From NCBI GenBank assembly GCA_036524675.1, contig DATDBU010000016.1, positions 1-59,274 on the forward strand: DNA of 59,274 bases, read 5' to 3'. The number at the start of each line of letters is the position of its first letter. Position 1 is the stretch's first letter. The notes beneath the pieces were generated by a model, which did not search any database, was not told the DNA's origin, and worked only from the letters and a program-made list of their open reading frames with translations. The DNA is from DATDAW01 sp036524675. Lineage in GTDB: Bacteria > Verrucomicrobiota > Verrucomicrobiia > Chthoniobacterales > DASVRZ01. Below are positions 1 through 7,816 of the stretch, in pieces. Position numbers and translations under genes: made by a program.

Positions 1-1
1 C

Positions 2-127
2 AATCACCGGCGCCTGGAGGAAATCATCAAGGAAATGCGTTCCCTAAGCCAAAAGTTCCTGCTCGAATCCACCGAAGGTCCCGTCCGCCGCGTCCCGAAA
101 AATCGTCCCAAACCTGCCTTATCTTAG
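2..127 (+). CDS. C-terminal end of an unidentified protein (5' end outside window)
   Basis: Reading from base 2 gives 41 uninterrupted codons ending in TAG at 125-127. The peptide is charged and helical at first (RRLEEIIKEMRSLSQKF) and ends in a basic, proline-containing tail (VRRVPKNRPKPALS), which looks like the end of a real protein. I cannot name the family from so short a piece. The GH32 fragment begins in another frame immediately after the stop codon, so this is also one edge of a probable rearrangement junction. Confidence 0.45.
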   Translation, partial: NHRRLEEIIKEMRSLSQKFLLESTEGPVRRVPKNRPKPALS

Positions 128-1468
128 CGCCATTCGGGTCATGCCACAAGTTCGGATTTGATTCATTGGGAAAACTTGCCGATTGCCATCCCGCGTGAAC
201 CACAGACCGGCGGACACATTTTTAGCGGCAGCGCGGTAGTAGATTCCAACAATACTTCCGGTTTTTTCAGCGGAATACCGGGAGGAGGCTTGGTCGCGAT
301 TTACACGCTTGCAAAGTACCCGCCTTTCGCCGACCCAGCCACGCAGGTGCAGAACGTTGCGTATAGTCTGGATAACGGCACTACCTACACGAACTATTCG
401 GGGAATCCGGTTCTTGATGTAAACAACTCAAACTTCCGGGATCCATATGTCTTTTGGCATGGGCCCACGAACAGATGGATCATGGCAGTTGCGTTGGCCA
501 ACGATCATCAAATCCAGTTTTATTCCTCGTCCGACCTCAAGCAATGGACCTATTTGAGCAGTTTCGGTCCGGCGGGAACGCTTGGTGAGGCTTATGAGTG
601 TCCAAACCTTATCCATGTTCCGATAGAGGGAACCAACCAAAAGAAATGGGTCCTATTGGTGTCCATTAATCCTGGAGTGCCGCAAGGCGGAAGCGCCACC
701 CAGTATTTCATTGGGGACTTTGACGGAACGACTTTCACGGCTCAAGACGCCGTGACCCGATGGATGGAATACGGCAAAGATGCATATGCAATGCTAACCT
801 ACAATAATTTACCGACGGACGATGTTATCGCCATAACGTGGGTTGGCAATTGGCAATACGCGCAGGAAGTGCCCACCAGTCCATGGCGCAGTGCGCAATC
901 AGTGCCGCGATTCCTTACCCTGCGTGAGACCGCGGAGGGCCTAACTTTGATACAGCAACCGATCTCGCTCGGTCCCCTTCGCGATCGCACGCTTTACAAT
1001 GGGTCCGCGCAAGTCAGCGATAAACCGACTGTCAAGATTCCATTGGATGGAAATCCATGTTTTGAGTTTGAGACGACTGTCTCGGCAGACTCCCAACAGC
1101 AGGTGAACTTTGATGTGCGGAATTCCAAGGGCGAAAAAGTAAGCATTGGTTATGACTGGGGCAAACGGCAGCTTTATGTGAATCGACGTGAAACCTACGG
1201 GTTTGAGAATCCGTTTTTCACCAGCGATGGCGCAAGTTTTCTCCCGCTGCCGGATGGAAAGCTGAAGCTGCACGTCTTCGTAGACACTGCGATAGTAGAA
1301 GTATTTGTCAACGATGGTGAACGCGTCTCCACCATGGTTTTCTTCATGGAACAGCCCGCTTCCCAATTGAGCGTAAGCGCCAAGAATGGCACCGTGAATG
1401 TGGAGAACTTGCAGGTCTATTCGCTAAAAAGTATCTGGCCCAAGGAATCAAAACCGCCTAAGAAATAA
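128..1468 (+). pseudogene. 5'-truncated GH32 fructan/sucrose hydrolase (levanase/invertase family)
   Basis: The protein carries GH32 hallmarks: GHATSSDLIHWENLPIA at 137-187, the FSGSAVVD motif, the transition-state-stabilising RDP motif (NFRDPYVF, about 431-454), and the acid/base Glu in EAYECPNLIHVP (about 587-622). The C-terminal beta-sandwich with the usual VEVFVNDGERV ending is also present. The family normally starts with WMNDPNG, whose Asp is the nucleophile, roughly 35-40 residues before GHATS. That part is absent. Homology runs back only to about 131, the in-frame TAG at 125-127 belongs to another gene, and no ATG lies near the 5' end (TTG at 158 would cut into the HW motif). Without the nucleophile the product should be inactive, so I call it a truncated remnant. 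No signal peptide or start signal remains. Confidence 0.8.
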
Positions 1469-1494
1469 AGGTGATTTCCTTTTAATTGCGCGCA

Positions 1495-1523
1495 GGCGTG
1501 CTGTGGCTGACACGCAGCACGCC
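1495..1523. terminator. Hairpin between the convergent GH32 remnant and TonB-like gene
   Basis: A 9-bp perfect stem (GGCGTGCTG at 1495-1503, CAGCACGCC at 1515-1523) encloses an 11-base loop. It follows the GH32 stop by 26 bases and lies between two converging genes, which suits a transcription stop. There is no good T-tract on either side, so an intrinsic terminator is not certain. Confidence 0.4.
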
Positions 1524-1641
1524 AGTCTGATGGATTGATGATTTGGCGGGGATGCGCGTATGAAGGGTCTGGCATAGCCAGTCACCCCCACTTCGAAGGT
1601 TGCGGAGAGGGGGCGTTGAAATTTGGCTTATTTCGAGCCGC

Positions 1642-2094
1642 TCAGCGCCTCGGACTTTCAGCATCGGGCCCGACCCGGAGGATCCATTCGGAATCGAGCT
1701 TCTTAGCAGTCTGCACCGGATCTCCTGCAGACGGGAATGTAAGATCAACCGGCTGCGTGGCTAATCCGGAACGGCCCTTCTTCACCCAGTAACGATTCGT
1801 AACGTCGCGAAGGATCGCCGCATCGAGCAGCGCCCTCCCTGAGCTGCGAAGGATCGATACTTCTCTGACGCTTCCATTCGAATACCGAATGGCGATGGTT
1901 GCTGCACCCTCGAATCCTGCTAGACGTTGACGGAGGGAATACGATACCGCCACGTATTTGGGGACTGCCCTGAAATCGGCCCTGCCACCGCCATAATTTG
2001 CTGCCGCGTTAGAGGCGATCGTGTCCGCTTGCACCGGCAGTGCAAGAGCCAAACCCAGTGCGATGGCCGCTACATGATAGTCCGTTTTCTTCAT
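1642..2094 (-). CDS. Small secreted protein with TonB C-terminal-like domain
   Basis: A 150-residue protein with a clear signal peptide (positive MKKTDYH, hydrophobic AAIALGLALALPVQA, cleavage near residue 23). Residues about 50-130 resemble the TonB C-terminal fold: an ATIAIRYSNGSVREVSILRS strand pair, then a helix with LLDAAILRDV and a final VDLTFP strand. There is no transmembrane anchor or proline-rich spacer, so it is not a full TonB. It is more likely a periplasmic TonB_C-family protein of unknown partner. The start is supported by a strong Shine-Dalgarno (AGGAGAAAG) six bases before ATG. It stands alone, divergent from the protease gene. Confidence 0.65.
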   Translation of the reverse strand: MKKTDYHVAAIALGLALALPVQADTIASNAAANYGGGRADFRAVPKYVAVSYSLRQRLAGFEGAATIAIRYSNGSVREVSILRSSGRALLDAAILRDVTNRYWVKKGRSGLATQPVDLTFPSAGDPVQTAKKLDSEWILRVGPDAESPRR

Positions 2095-2346
2095 AATTCT
2101 TTCTCCTGTAACATCTCAATCGGAAGAAGTGTCTTCGTTGGACTCCTTCGGAATTTGCGGGCGGATGATTGCTGCGAAGGTGGATGACATTTAGCCTGCT
2201 TCGCCAGTGCCAGCCGCGTTTGGTCTGTGCCGGTCCGGTGCGAGGGGATGCCGCGGCAATTTCCTGGTTTCGGCATTCAAAGGGCCGGGGAAGATCCTTT
2301 TCGGTCCCCGCTGGCAACGCTCCGCTTCTGGTCTCAATATTGAGTA

Positions 2347-3591
2347 ATGAACGAATGGACCTGGATTCTTCTCAGCTTTCTTTTCGCGACGTATCTGCTC
2401 GACGTTCTCGCCGGCTGGTTGAACCTGAAATCGCTGCGACCCGAGTTGCCCGAGGATTTTCACGACGTCTACGACCGCGGTGAATACGCACAACTTCTCA
2501 GGTACACGGCCGTCAACACCCGCTTCGGCTGGGCCGAATCGACGTTCCAATTCCTCGTACTCGCCGTCTTCTGGCTCGCAGGCGGCTTCGACTGGCTCGA
2601 CACCGTCGTGCGCAGCTGGCAATTCGGGTCAACCCTCAGCGGACTCTGCTACCTCGGCCTGCTCTGGCTCGGAAGCACGCTCGTCATGCGACCGTTCGAC
2701 CTTTATCACACGTTCGTGATCGAGCAACGGTTCGGGTTCAACAAGACCACGGCCGGCACATGGATCGCCGACCAGCTCAAGGGCCTACTGATCGGCGTGT
2801 TGCTCGGCGGTGCTGTTTTTGCACTCGTCCTTTGGCTTCTGCGCACAGGAGAGCCGCTCGCGTGGCTGTGGGTTTGGATCGCGAGCGCGGTGCTCATGAT
2901 CGTGATGGTCTTCCTCGCGCCGGCGGTGATCATGCCGCTCTTCAACAAGTTCACCGCGCTCGAACCCGGGGAATTAAAGGACGCGATCCTCGCCTACGGC
3001 GAAAAAGAAAACTTTCCCATCGCCGGTCTCTACGTCATGGACGGTTCGCGGCGGTCCACCCGCGCCAATGCTTTCTTCACGGGGTTTGGCCGGACGAAAA
3101 AAATCGTGCTTTTCGACACTTTGATCAAAAAACACACCGTGCCGGAACTCGTTGCCGTGCTCGCACACGAGATCGGCCATTTCAAGCTGAAGCACATCCC
3201 TCAGCACCTCGCCATCGCCGTGTTGAACGTCGGCGTGTTCCTCTTCCTCGCCTCCCGATTCATCGAGACGCCCGCATTGTTCGAGGCTTTCGGAGTTAGG
3301 GAAATGTCGGTATATGCGGGGCTTGCGTTGTTCATGATTTTCTACAGTCCTCTGGCCAGGGTCCTGGCCGTCATCGCGGGCGTGCTGACACGGAAACACG
3401 AGTACCAAGCGGACCGTTTCGCTGTTGAAACGACCGGCGAACCTCAGGCCATGATTGATGCGCTGAAAAAACTCTCGAAGAGCAACCTCTCAAACCTCCG
3501 TCCACACTGGCTCACCGTCGTTCTATATCACTCCCACCCGCCGGTGCTGCAGCGAGTAGAGGCGATTCAGCGACTGCGTCTACGCCCGTAG
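2347..3591 (+). CDS. Ste24-type M48 zinc metalloprotease (CAAX protease family)
   Basis: A 414-residue polytopic membrane protease. The zinc motif HEIGH is at residues 274-278 between hydrophobic segments, and the third-ligand region HEYQAD lies about 75 residues later, the spacing seen in Ste24/M48A enzymes. The N-terminal half has several membrane helices (about 5-25, 65-80, 97-112, 140-165, 172-195). A conserved SRRSTRANAFFTGFG stretch (234-248) precedes the catalytic helix. In eukaryotes the family trims CAAX proteins. Bacterial members are thought to work in membrane-protein quality control, so the physiological substrate here is unknown. Length matches the family. The gene is monocistronic in appearance. 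Confidence 0.9.
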   Translation: MNEWTWILLSFLFATYLLDVLAGWLNLKSLRPELPEDFHDVYDRGEYAQLLRYTAVNTRFGWAESTFQFLVLAVFWLAGGFDWLDTVVRSWQFGSTLSGLCYLGLLWLGSTLVMRPFDLYHTFVIEQRFGFNKTTAGTWIADQLKGLLIGVLLGGAVFALVLWLLRTGEPLAWLWVWIASAVLMIVMVFLAPAVIMPLFNKFTALEPGELKDAILAYGEKENFPIAGLYVMDGSRRSTRANAFFTGFGRTKKIVLFDTLIKKHTVPELVAVLAHEIGHFKLKHIPQHLAIAVLNVGVFLFLASRFIETPALFEAFGVREMSVYAGLALFMIFYSPLARVLAVIAGVLTRKHEYQADRFAVETTGEPQAMIDALKKLSKSNLSNLRPHWLTVVLYHSHPPVLQRVEAIQRLRLRP

Positions 3592-3988
3592 ATTCGCCGC
3601 CAATTAGTCCATCAGTGGATTAGCTTAGATGCTTCCTCGTTTCTTCGTAACTTTGTCCGAGCCGCGCCAAGCGCTAGTTGAAATGAAGGTCTGCTCGTCA
3701 GTCTGGAGGCTTGCTGTTCAGCCGAGCGGAAACGCCGGGGCGGCGGGCCGTGTGCGTCATGCAATGGTTGTGCAGCAACATACGACATGCTTGTCACGGG
3801 TTACTTAGCTGTCATCAGTCGATCCTGAACGTTGCACCGCCGAGGGACAACTGCTCCATCTAGAACCCAATGGCGGAGTGGAATCCGCCATCATTGAATC
3901 TACGGAAATTTTGTATGGAGACTTTGATGTCAGGGCCCACTGGTATGATTCGCTCTTTGTGGAGGCTGATCCAAATGACAGCCGTCGG
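3592..3988. other. Gene-poor stretch, possible coding remnant at its right end
   Basis: No intact gene lies between the protease stop and the vapC stop. On the + strand an open stretch without a start codon begins just after a TAG near 3807 and reads through SAIIESTEILYGDFDVRAHW and FVEADPNDSRRLFRKK before running into antisense vapC. Its composition looks protein-like, which suggests a decayed gene end, but I do not recognise the family. The left 200 bases show nothing definite. Confidence 0.3.
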
Positions 3989-4357
3989 CTATTTCGGAAA
4001 AAAACGCACACTTGGCAGGTCTTTGAAGTGCTCGTCCTGTGTCCAGAGCGTTGCCTTGTGCCGCAAGGCCGAAGCGTAAATGATGCTATCGGCCAGCGGC
4101 AATGGGTGCCGCGCTGCCTCCAGCGCCAACGCACAGTCCAGGTCAATGACGTGACCGACCTGCATCATGCTGGCGACCTGAAGCGCGTCATTCTCACCGC
4201 GTTCTCGAAGGACTTTCTTGAAGACCTCATAGATCGAAATGACCGGCACAAAAAGGTTCTCGACGTCCTCGATGGCGGAAGCAAACAAGGAAGCGTGGTC
4301 GCTGTCCGTGAAGTATTCGAGCCAGCCTGACGAATCGACGACATTTCCGGTGTTCAC
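3989..4357 (-). CDS. vapC: VapC-like PIN-domain toxin (ribonuclease)
   Basis: A 122-residue PIN domain. The N-terminal acidic site is in NVVDSSGWLEYF, a central Glu sits in SIYEVFKKVL, and the C-terminal acidic pair lies in PLADSIIYASAL and TQDEHFKDL. Together these make the metal-binding cluster of VapC RNases, which cut tRNA or rRNA when not bound by antitoxin. The start overlaps the antitoxin stop as ATGA (4354-4357), so translation is probably coupled. The length is typical. Symbol assigned by family. Confidence 0.88.
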   Translation of the reverse strand: MNTGNVVDSSGWLEYFTDSDHASLFASAIEDVENLFVPVISIYEVFKKVLRERGENDALQVASMMQVGHVIDLDCALALEAARHPLPLADSIIYASALRHKATLWTQDEHFKDLPSVRFFPK

Positions 4358-4560
4358 AAACGATCTTCCTCACGTTCAATGGTCGTGTCCATCCCACGGA
4401 GAAAGCCGCGCATCTGCTGAATCGGGCGAACAGGGATGAATTCTACTCTGTCGGAGTAGCGAAAAACCCGAAACTTCTCGCCGGGCGTGAGATGTAGAGC
4501 TTCGCGGATCGCCTGTGGAATGACAACCTGAAACTTGGGTGAAAGTGTGACGGTATCCAT
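4354..4560 (-). CDS. vapB: VapB-like AbrB/MazE-fold antitoxin
   Basis: A 68-residue protein starting MDTVTLSPKFQVVIPQAIRE, the swapped-hairpin AbrB fold (strand, VVIP, helix, LTPGEKF turn, FRVFRYSDRVEFIPV). The C-terminal acidic tail would contact the toxin. A longer open frame extends upstream to 4734, but AbrB homology begins at the chosen ATG (4560) and the extension is not family-like. It is the first gene of a two-gene operon with vapC. Such antitoxins usually repress their own promoter together with the toxin. I did not identify an operator. Confidence 0.85.
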   Translation of the reverse strand: MDTVTLSPKFQVVIPQAIREALHLTPGEKFRVFRYSDRVEFIPVRPIQQMRGFLRGMDTTIEREEDRL

Positions 4561-4802
4561 ATCGTTATAGGCACCGTAAAGCGATTTCCATATCGATGCA
4601 AGCGCCGGAAAACGGCTTGAGTTTGCCGTACTACGGAATTCACCCGGCAGGAGCTTCAATAAATTTGCTGCGTCACCAAAAGATTGATGCTTAGGCGGGG
4701 AAAGGGACCAGGACCGTCGGGTGATGCGGCGCAAATGGAATCGGCAGACGACGTTTCGCTTGTTTTCCTTTGCACAAGCAACAAGCAGGACGCTTGGGTG
4801 CC

Positions 4803-5435
4803 CTAGGCGGTCTCTGAGCGGCGGATCGCTTTCTGCGTGTCTTTGCCCCGAAGGAAAATCCTGATCAGGCGGGCTGTTTGTAGCACGAGAAGTGTAAAAA
4901 GCAACCAGCGCGCGATGTGCCAGTGGCCTTTGCCGGCGATGGCTTGATGGTAGATGAGCAACGCGGCGGCGACGTAAGCGAGGCGATGAAGACGTTTCCA
5001 GTTTTTTCCGCCCAGCTTGCGGACGGACCAGTTGTTGCTCGTCAAAGCAAGGGTGATTAAGATCGTCAATCCCGATAATCCAAACCAGATGAATGGCTTG
5101 GTCAGACTGCGCTGGATACTATCCCAGTCGCCTTCGTAGAGAACGTGGCAAGCCAGATGCAGGACGCCGTAGATGCAGGCGGTGACGCCAATGGCCCGAC
5201 GGTGTCGGTTCAAGGCGTTGACCAGTCGTGATTGGGGAAACAGCACGCGCAACGGCGTTAGCGTAAGAACCGCGAAGAGTGTCCAGATGGCGATTTCACC
5301 AGTCCGGTGCAGCAGCTGTTCAACCGGATTCGCACCCAAGACGCTCGTGAAGCCTGGAACGATCAGAAACCAAACGCCTACACCAATTAGAACGGTGAGC
5401 GCAAAAAGCTTGTGGGAGACAACCTTGATTAGCAC
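4803..5435 (-). CDS. msrQ: MsrQ, heme-containing membrane subunit of MsrPQ
   Basis: A 210-residue ferric-reductase-like membrane protein with about six helices. Conserved histidines occur in YGVLHLACHVLYEGDWDS and RLHRLAYVAAALLIYHQAI, the b-type heme ligands of MsrQ (YedZ). It passes electrons from the quinone pool to the periplasmic MsrP. It starts with GTG three bases after the msrP stop, so the two are co-transcribed and probably co-translated. Length is as expected. The tail is short and polar and lies in the cytoplasm or at the membrane edge. Confidence 0.92.
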   Translation of the reverse strand: MLIKVVSHKLFALTVLIGVGVWFLIVPGFTSVLGANPVEQLLHRTGEIAIWTLFAVLTLTPLRVLFPQSRLVNALNRHRRAIGVTACIYGVLHLACHVLYEGDWDSIQRSLTKPFIWFGLSGLTILITLALTSNNWSVRKLGGKNWKRLHRLAYVAAALLIYHQAIAGKGHWHIARWLLFTLLVLQTARLIRIFLRGKDTQKAIRRSETA

Positions 5436-5438
5436 GGA

Positions 5439-6401
5439 TCAAAAATTCTTCCGCAAATCGAGTCCGGCATACAACGCAGAGACTTCTTTCTCGTATCCGT
5501 TGAATTTCAGCGTCGGTTGTTTTGCGGAGAAGAAACCGCCGCCGATGACGCGTTCACTCTTTTGGCTCCACCGTGGGTGATCGACCTCAGGGTTAACATT
5601 GGCATAGAAGCCGTATTCGCTGGGCGCGTATTCGTTCCACAGCGTCTTCGGCTGATCTGCAACAAAGTCGATTTTTGCGAGTGATTTCGCGCCTTTGAAT
5701 CCGTATTTCCACGGAACGACTAAACGGATGGGTGCGCCGTTTTGGTTGAGGAGCGGTTTCCCGTAAATGCCGGTCGCGAGAAAGGCGAGTTCATGGTTCG
5801 CTTCGGCGATGGTTAACCCTTCCGTGTACGGCCACGGAAAATCGTCCGAGCGTTGTCCCGGACAGTTTTGCGGATCGTAGAATGACGTGAACCGCACATA
5901 TTTGGCCTCCGGTTTTGGCTCCGCCAGGGCAACGAGTTTTGCCAGGGGGAAACCGTCCCAGGGGACGACCATCGACCATGCCTCAACGCAGCGGTGCCGA
6001 TAATTGCGTTGCTCGATGCCGCCGCTAGTTTTGACGAGGTCATTGACGTCAAACTTGCCTGGTTTCGCGCAGAGGCCGCCGATTTCAATGGTCCATGGTT
6101 CGGTTTTCCAGCCGCGGTTCGCCTCGTCCTTGGGATCATCTTTTCCGAGACCCCATTCGTAAAAATTATTGTAGCCTGTGACGTATTCGTACGGCGTCAA
6201 TTTCAGGCCGTTGAGCTTGAACGCAGGGTTCAATGAAGCGGGAAATCCTGCCGTCGCTGCTCGGAGTGCCGGAGGAAATACAGCGCTCGCGGCAAGGCCA
6301 AGGCCGAAGATGCGGAGAAAATCCCGCCGGCGAAGGTAGTCGGCTTCGGAAGTGGCGGCGGAATCGGGAAGATCCCAAGAGCGTGGCTTGCGAATATGCA
6401 T
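5439..6401 (-). CDS. msrP: MsrP, periplasmic molybdopterin methionine sulfoxide reductase
   Basis: A 320-residue enzyme that reduces methionine sulfoxide in periplasmic proteins. It has a twin-arginine signal (RRRDFLRIFGLGLAASA, residues 24-40), so it is exported folded with its Mo-molybdopterin. The molybdenum-ligating Cys is residue 138 in YRHRCVEAWSMVVPWDGF, followed by the conserved RLVVPWKYGFKGAKSL segment near residue 230. It forms a two-gene operon with msrQ, the standard arrangement. ATG at 6401 places the twin-arginine motif at the usual distance from the N-terminus. Confidence 0.95.
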   Translation of the reverse strand: MHIRKPRSWDLPDSAATSEADYLRRRDFLRIFGLGLAASAVFPPALRAATAGFPASLNPAFKLNGLKLTPYEYVTGYNNFYEWGLGKDDPKDEANRGWKTEPWTIEIGGLCAKPGKFDVNDLVKTSGGIEQRNYRHRCVEAWSMVVPWDGFPLAKLVALAEPKPEAKYVRFTSFYDPQNCPGQRSDDFPWPYTEGLTIAEANHELAFLATGIYGKPLLNQNGAPIRLVVPWKYGFKGAKSLAKIDFVADQPKTLWNEYAPSEYGFYANVNPEVDHPRWSQKSERVIGGGFFSAKQPTLKFNGYEKEVSALYAGLDLRKNF

Positions 6402-6569
6402 GTGATGGAGGTCAGAGACGTGAAGCTCGCAATTATTCCCGCTCGTTTGTCCCGAGGAATCTTACTCTATTCCTTAATCGTAGTCTTTCTTTGGTCTTCC
6501 CACCGCTCGGCCTCAAGGAGAATGAACGAGTATCGAGGTTGAACAATTACGATGAGGAGTGTTTCAGGC

Positions 6570-6992
6570 TTATTTTTTCTCCGTGCCGCAGTCCAGCATT
6601 GCCTTGCCCATGTAGGGGTTTTCGATCGTGGTGCTCGTTTGCACCCAATCCGCATTGACCATGGGGCAGGTCATTACGTGATAACCGTCCTTGCCGGATG
6701 CCAGCTTTATAGCCTCGGCGCTCACAGCTTTGAAGGCTTTCCGAGCTTGGCCGAGAGATGTCGGTGTCGTCACCTTTGCGGCCTCCGTGGAGATGGCGTC
6801 TTGTTTTTCGGTCTTGGAAACATCGGCTAGGGCGGCTGCCGCTGTTTTCGCCGCGGCAAGGTCGTCTTTGGCAAGCGCGTCGGAAACTTTGATGTAACTG
6901 TCGAGGACAGCGGATGATCCCCCGGCCAATGACGCAGTTGCGGCGAAGCCGAACATTACGACGGCCAGCATAGAAACGATGATTCGTTGCAT
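6570..6992 (-). CDS. Small exported DUF3347-type protein
   Basis: A 140-residue protein with a signal peptide (about residues 1-23, MLAVVMFGFAATASLAGG). The mature part is alanine-rich and helical. It ends in a motif typical of DUF3347: YHVMTCPMVNADWVQTS followed by NPYMGKAMLDCG. That module is usually attached to CusB/RND periplasmic adaptors or found alone near metal-handling genes. The Met, Cys and His residues could bind copper or another soft metal. No efflux genes are adjacent, so its partner is not visible here. The function is inferred from the family only. Confidence 0.75.
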   Translation of the reverse strand: MQRIIVSMLAVVMFGFAATASLAGGSSAVLDSYIKVSDALAKDDLAAAKTAAAALADVSKTEKQDAISTEAAKVTTPTSLGQARKAFKAVSAEAIKLASGKDGYHVMTCPMVNADWVQTSTTIENPYMGKAMLDCGTEKK

Positions 6993-7054
6993 TCGGGACG
7001 ATAAGCCATTCCAGCGGCCGTGAAATTGTTTTCGCGCCTTGGATCATTCTCTGT

Positions 7055-7109
7055 CCTCCTCGTGCTTGTCCCTCGTCATCGAGCCGCTGTTCTTTCGAGG
7101 ACGAGAAGG
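7055..7109 (+). repeat. Dispersed palindromic (REP-like) element, copy A
   Basis: An intergenic element whose outer parts are complementary (CCTCCTCG at the left, CGAGGACGAGAAGG at the right) around a core TCGAGCCGCTGTTCTTTCGA. The same sequence, inverted and with few differences, occurs at 35951-36012. After it come more GACGAGGACGAG-like units up to about 7130. It lies between a kinase-like gene and the DUF3347 gene and could fold into a hairpin in RNA. Confidence 0.65.
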
Positions 7110-7154
7110 AGAACGAAGGACGAGGACGAGCAGTGCTGGTTGCCTCAAATAGAA

Positions 7155-7678
7155 TTATACAGCTGCGGCAGATTCGTTGGTGAGAATGGAATTGATGACC
7201 TCTTCGACGGAGGTGTCCGAGTTGTCGATCCAGAGGCCAACACCGGTAAGCTGTTCCACCATGGCTTCTTCCAGGTGAGTCCAGAATTGGGCGACAGTTT
7301 TTTCCGGCCGTTTCGCATCGCGCTCGAGGGCCACGTGTTTGCCCGGTGACAACGTAACCAGCCTGAGATTGATGCCGTCGAGGTGAGCCTTGTATTCGGC
7401 GAGTCGATCGCGGCTGGTGACGACGTAATCGACAATTGTCTCGAAACCCGCCTCGGTAAAAGACTTGGCGAGAAGACATTGATTCTTCACGTTCAGATGG
7501 ATCTGGCGATTCTCTTCATCTCTTGGTTGGCTGCCCGGATTGACGGCACCGGACACGATGAGGTCCTGAATTTCGTCGCCTTCGATGTGAGCAGCATGCG
7601 GAAAACGCTCTGCGAGGGCGCGCGCAGTCGTTGTTTTGCCGACGCCGGGATGCCATTGATCAGCCAAACGCTTGCCAT
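7155..7678 (-). pseudogene. P-loop kinase/AAA-type ATPase with a single-base frameshift in the Walker A motif
   Basis: Translation from the ATG at 7678 reads MASVWLINGIPAS and then leaves frame. The next frame continues PGVGKTTTARALAERFPHA and runs to the stop at 7155. Adding one base in the CCC run (GGG at 7647-7649 on the + strand) restores WLINGIPGVGKTTTARAL, a perfect Walker A, in a protein of about 174 residues. The rest (HIEGDEIQDLIVSG, VTSRDRLAEYKAHLD, LRLVTLSPGKHVALERD) looks like a small nucleotide or sugar kinase of the shikimate/gluconate-kinase type. The substrate is unknown. Either the gene is freshly inactivated or the base was lost in sequencing. Confidence 0.75.
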
Positions 7679-7816
7679 GGCGACACCATGGCTCGGTCGG
7701 TGACGGCGTGCATCCTCTTTCAATCGATAGCCAAAATGGTCTCTGAGCCGCCACGCCCGAAGATGCGTTATGGCAAGGATGGTATCACCGGGGCAAGGTC
7801 CCTCGGGCGCAAAAAC

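Noticed and set aside
6547..7479. 310-codon minus-strand frame across the DUF3347 and kinase genes
   Set aside because: Arg-rich shadow frame; both underlying genes have strong domain evidence.
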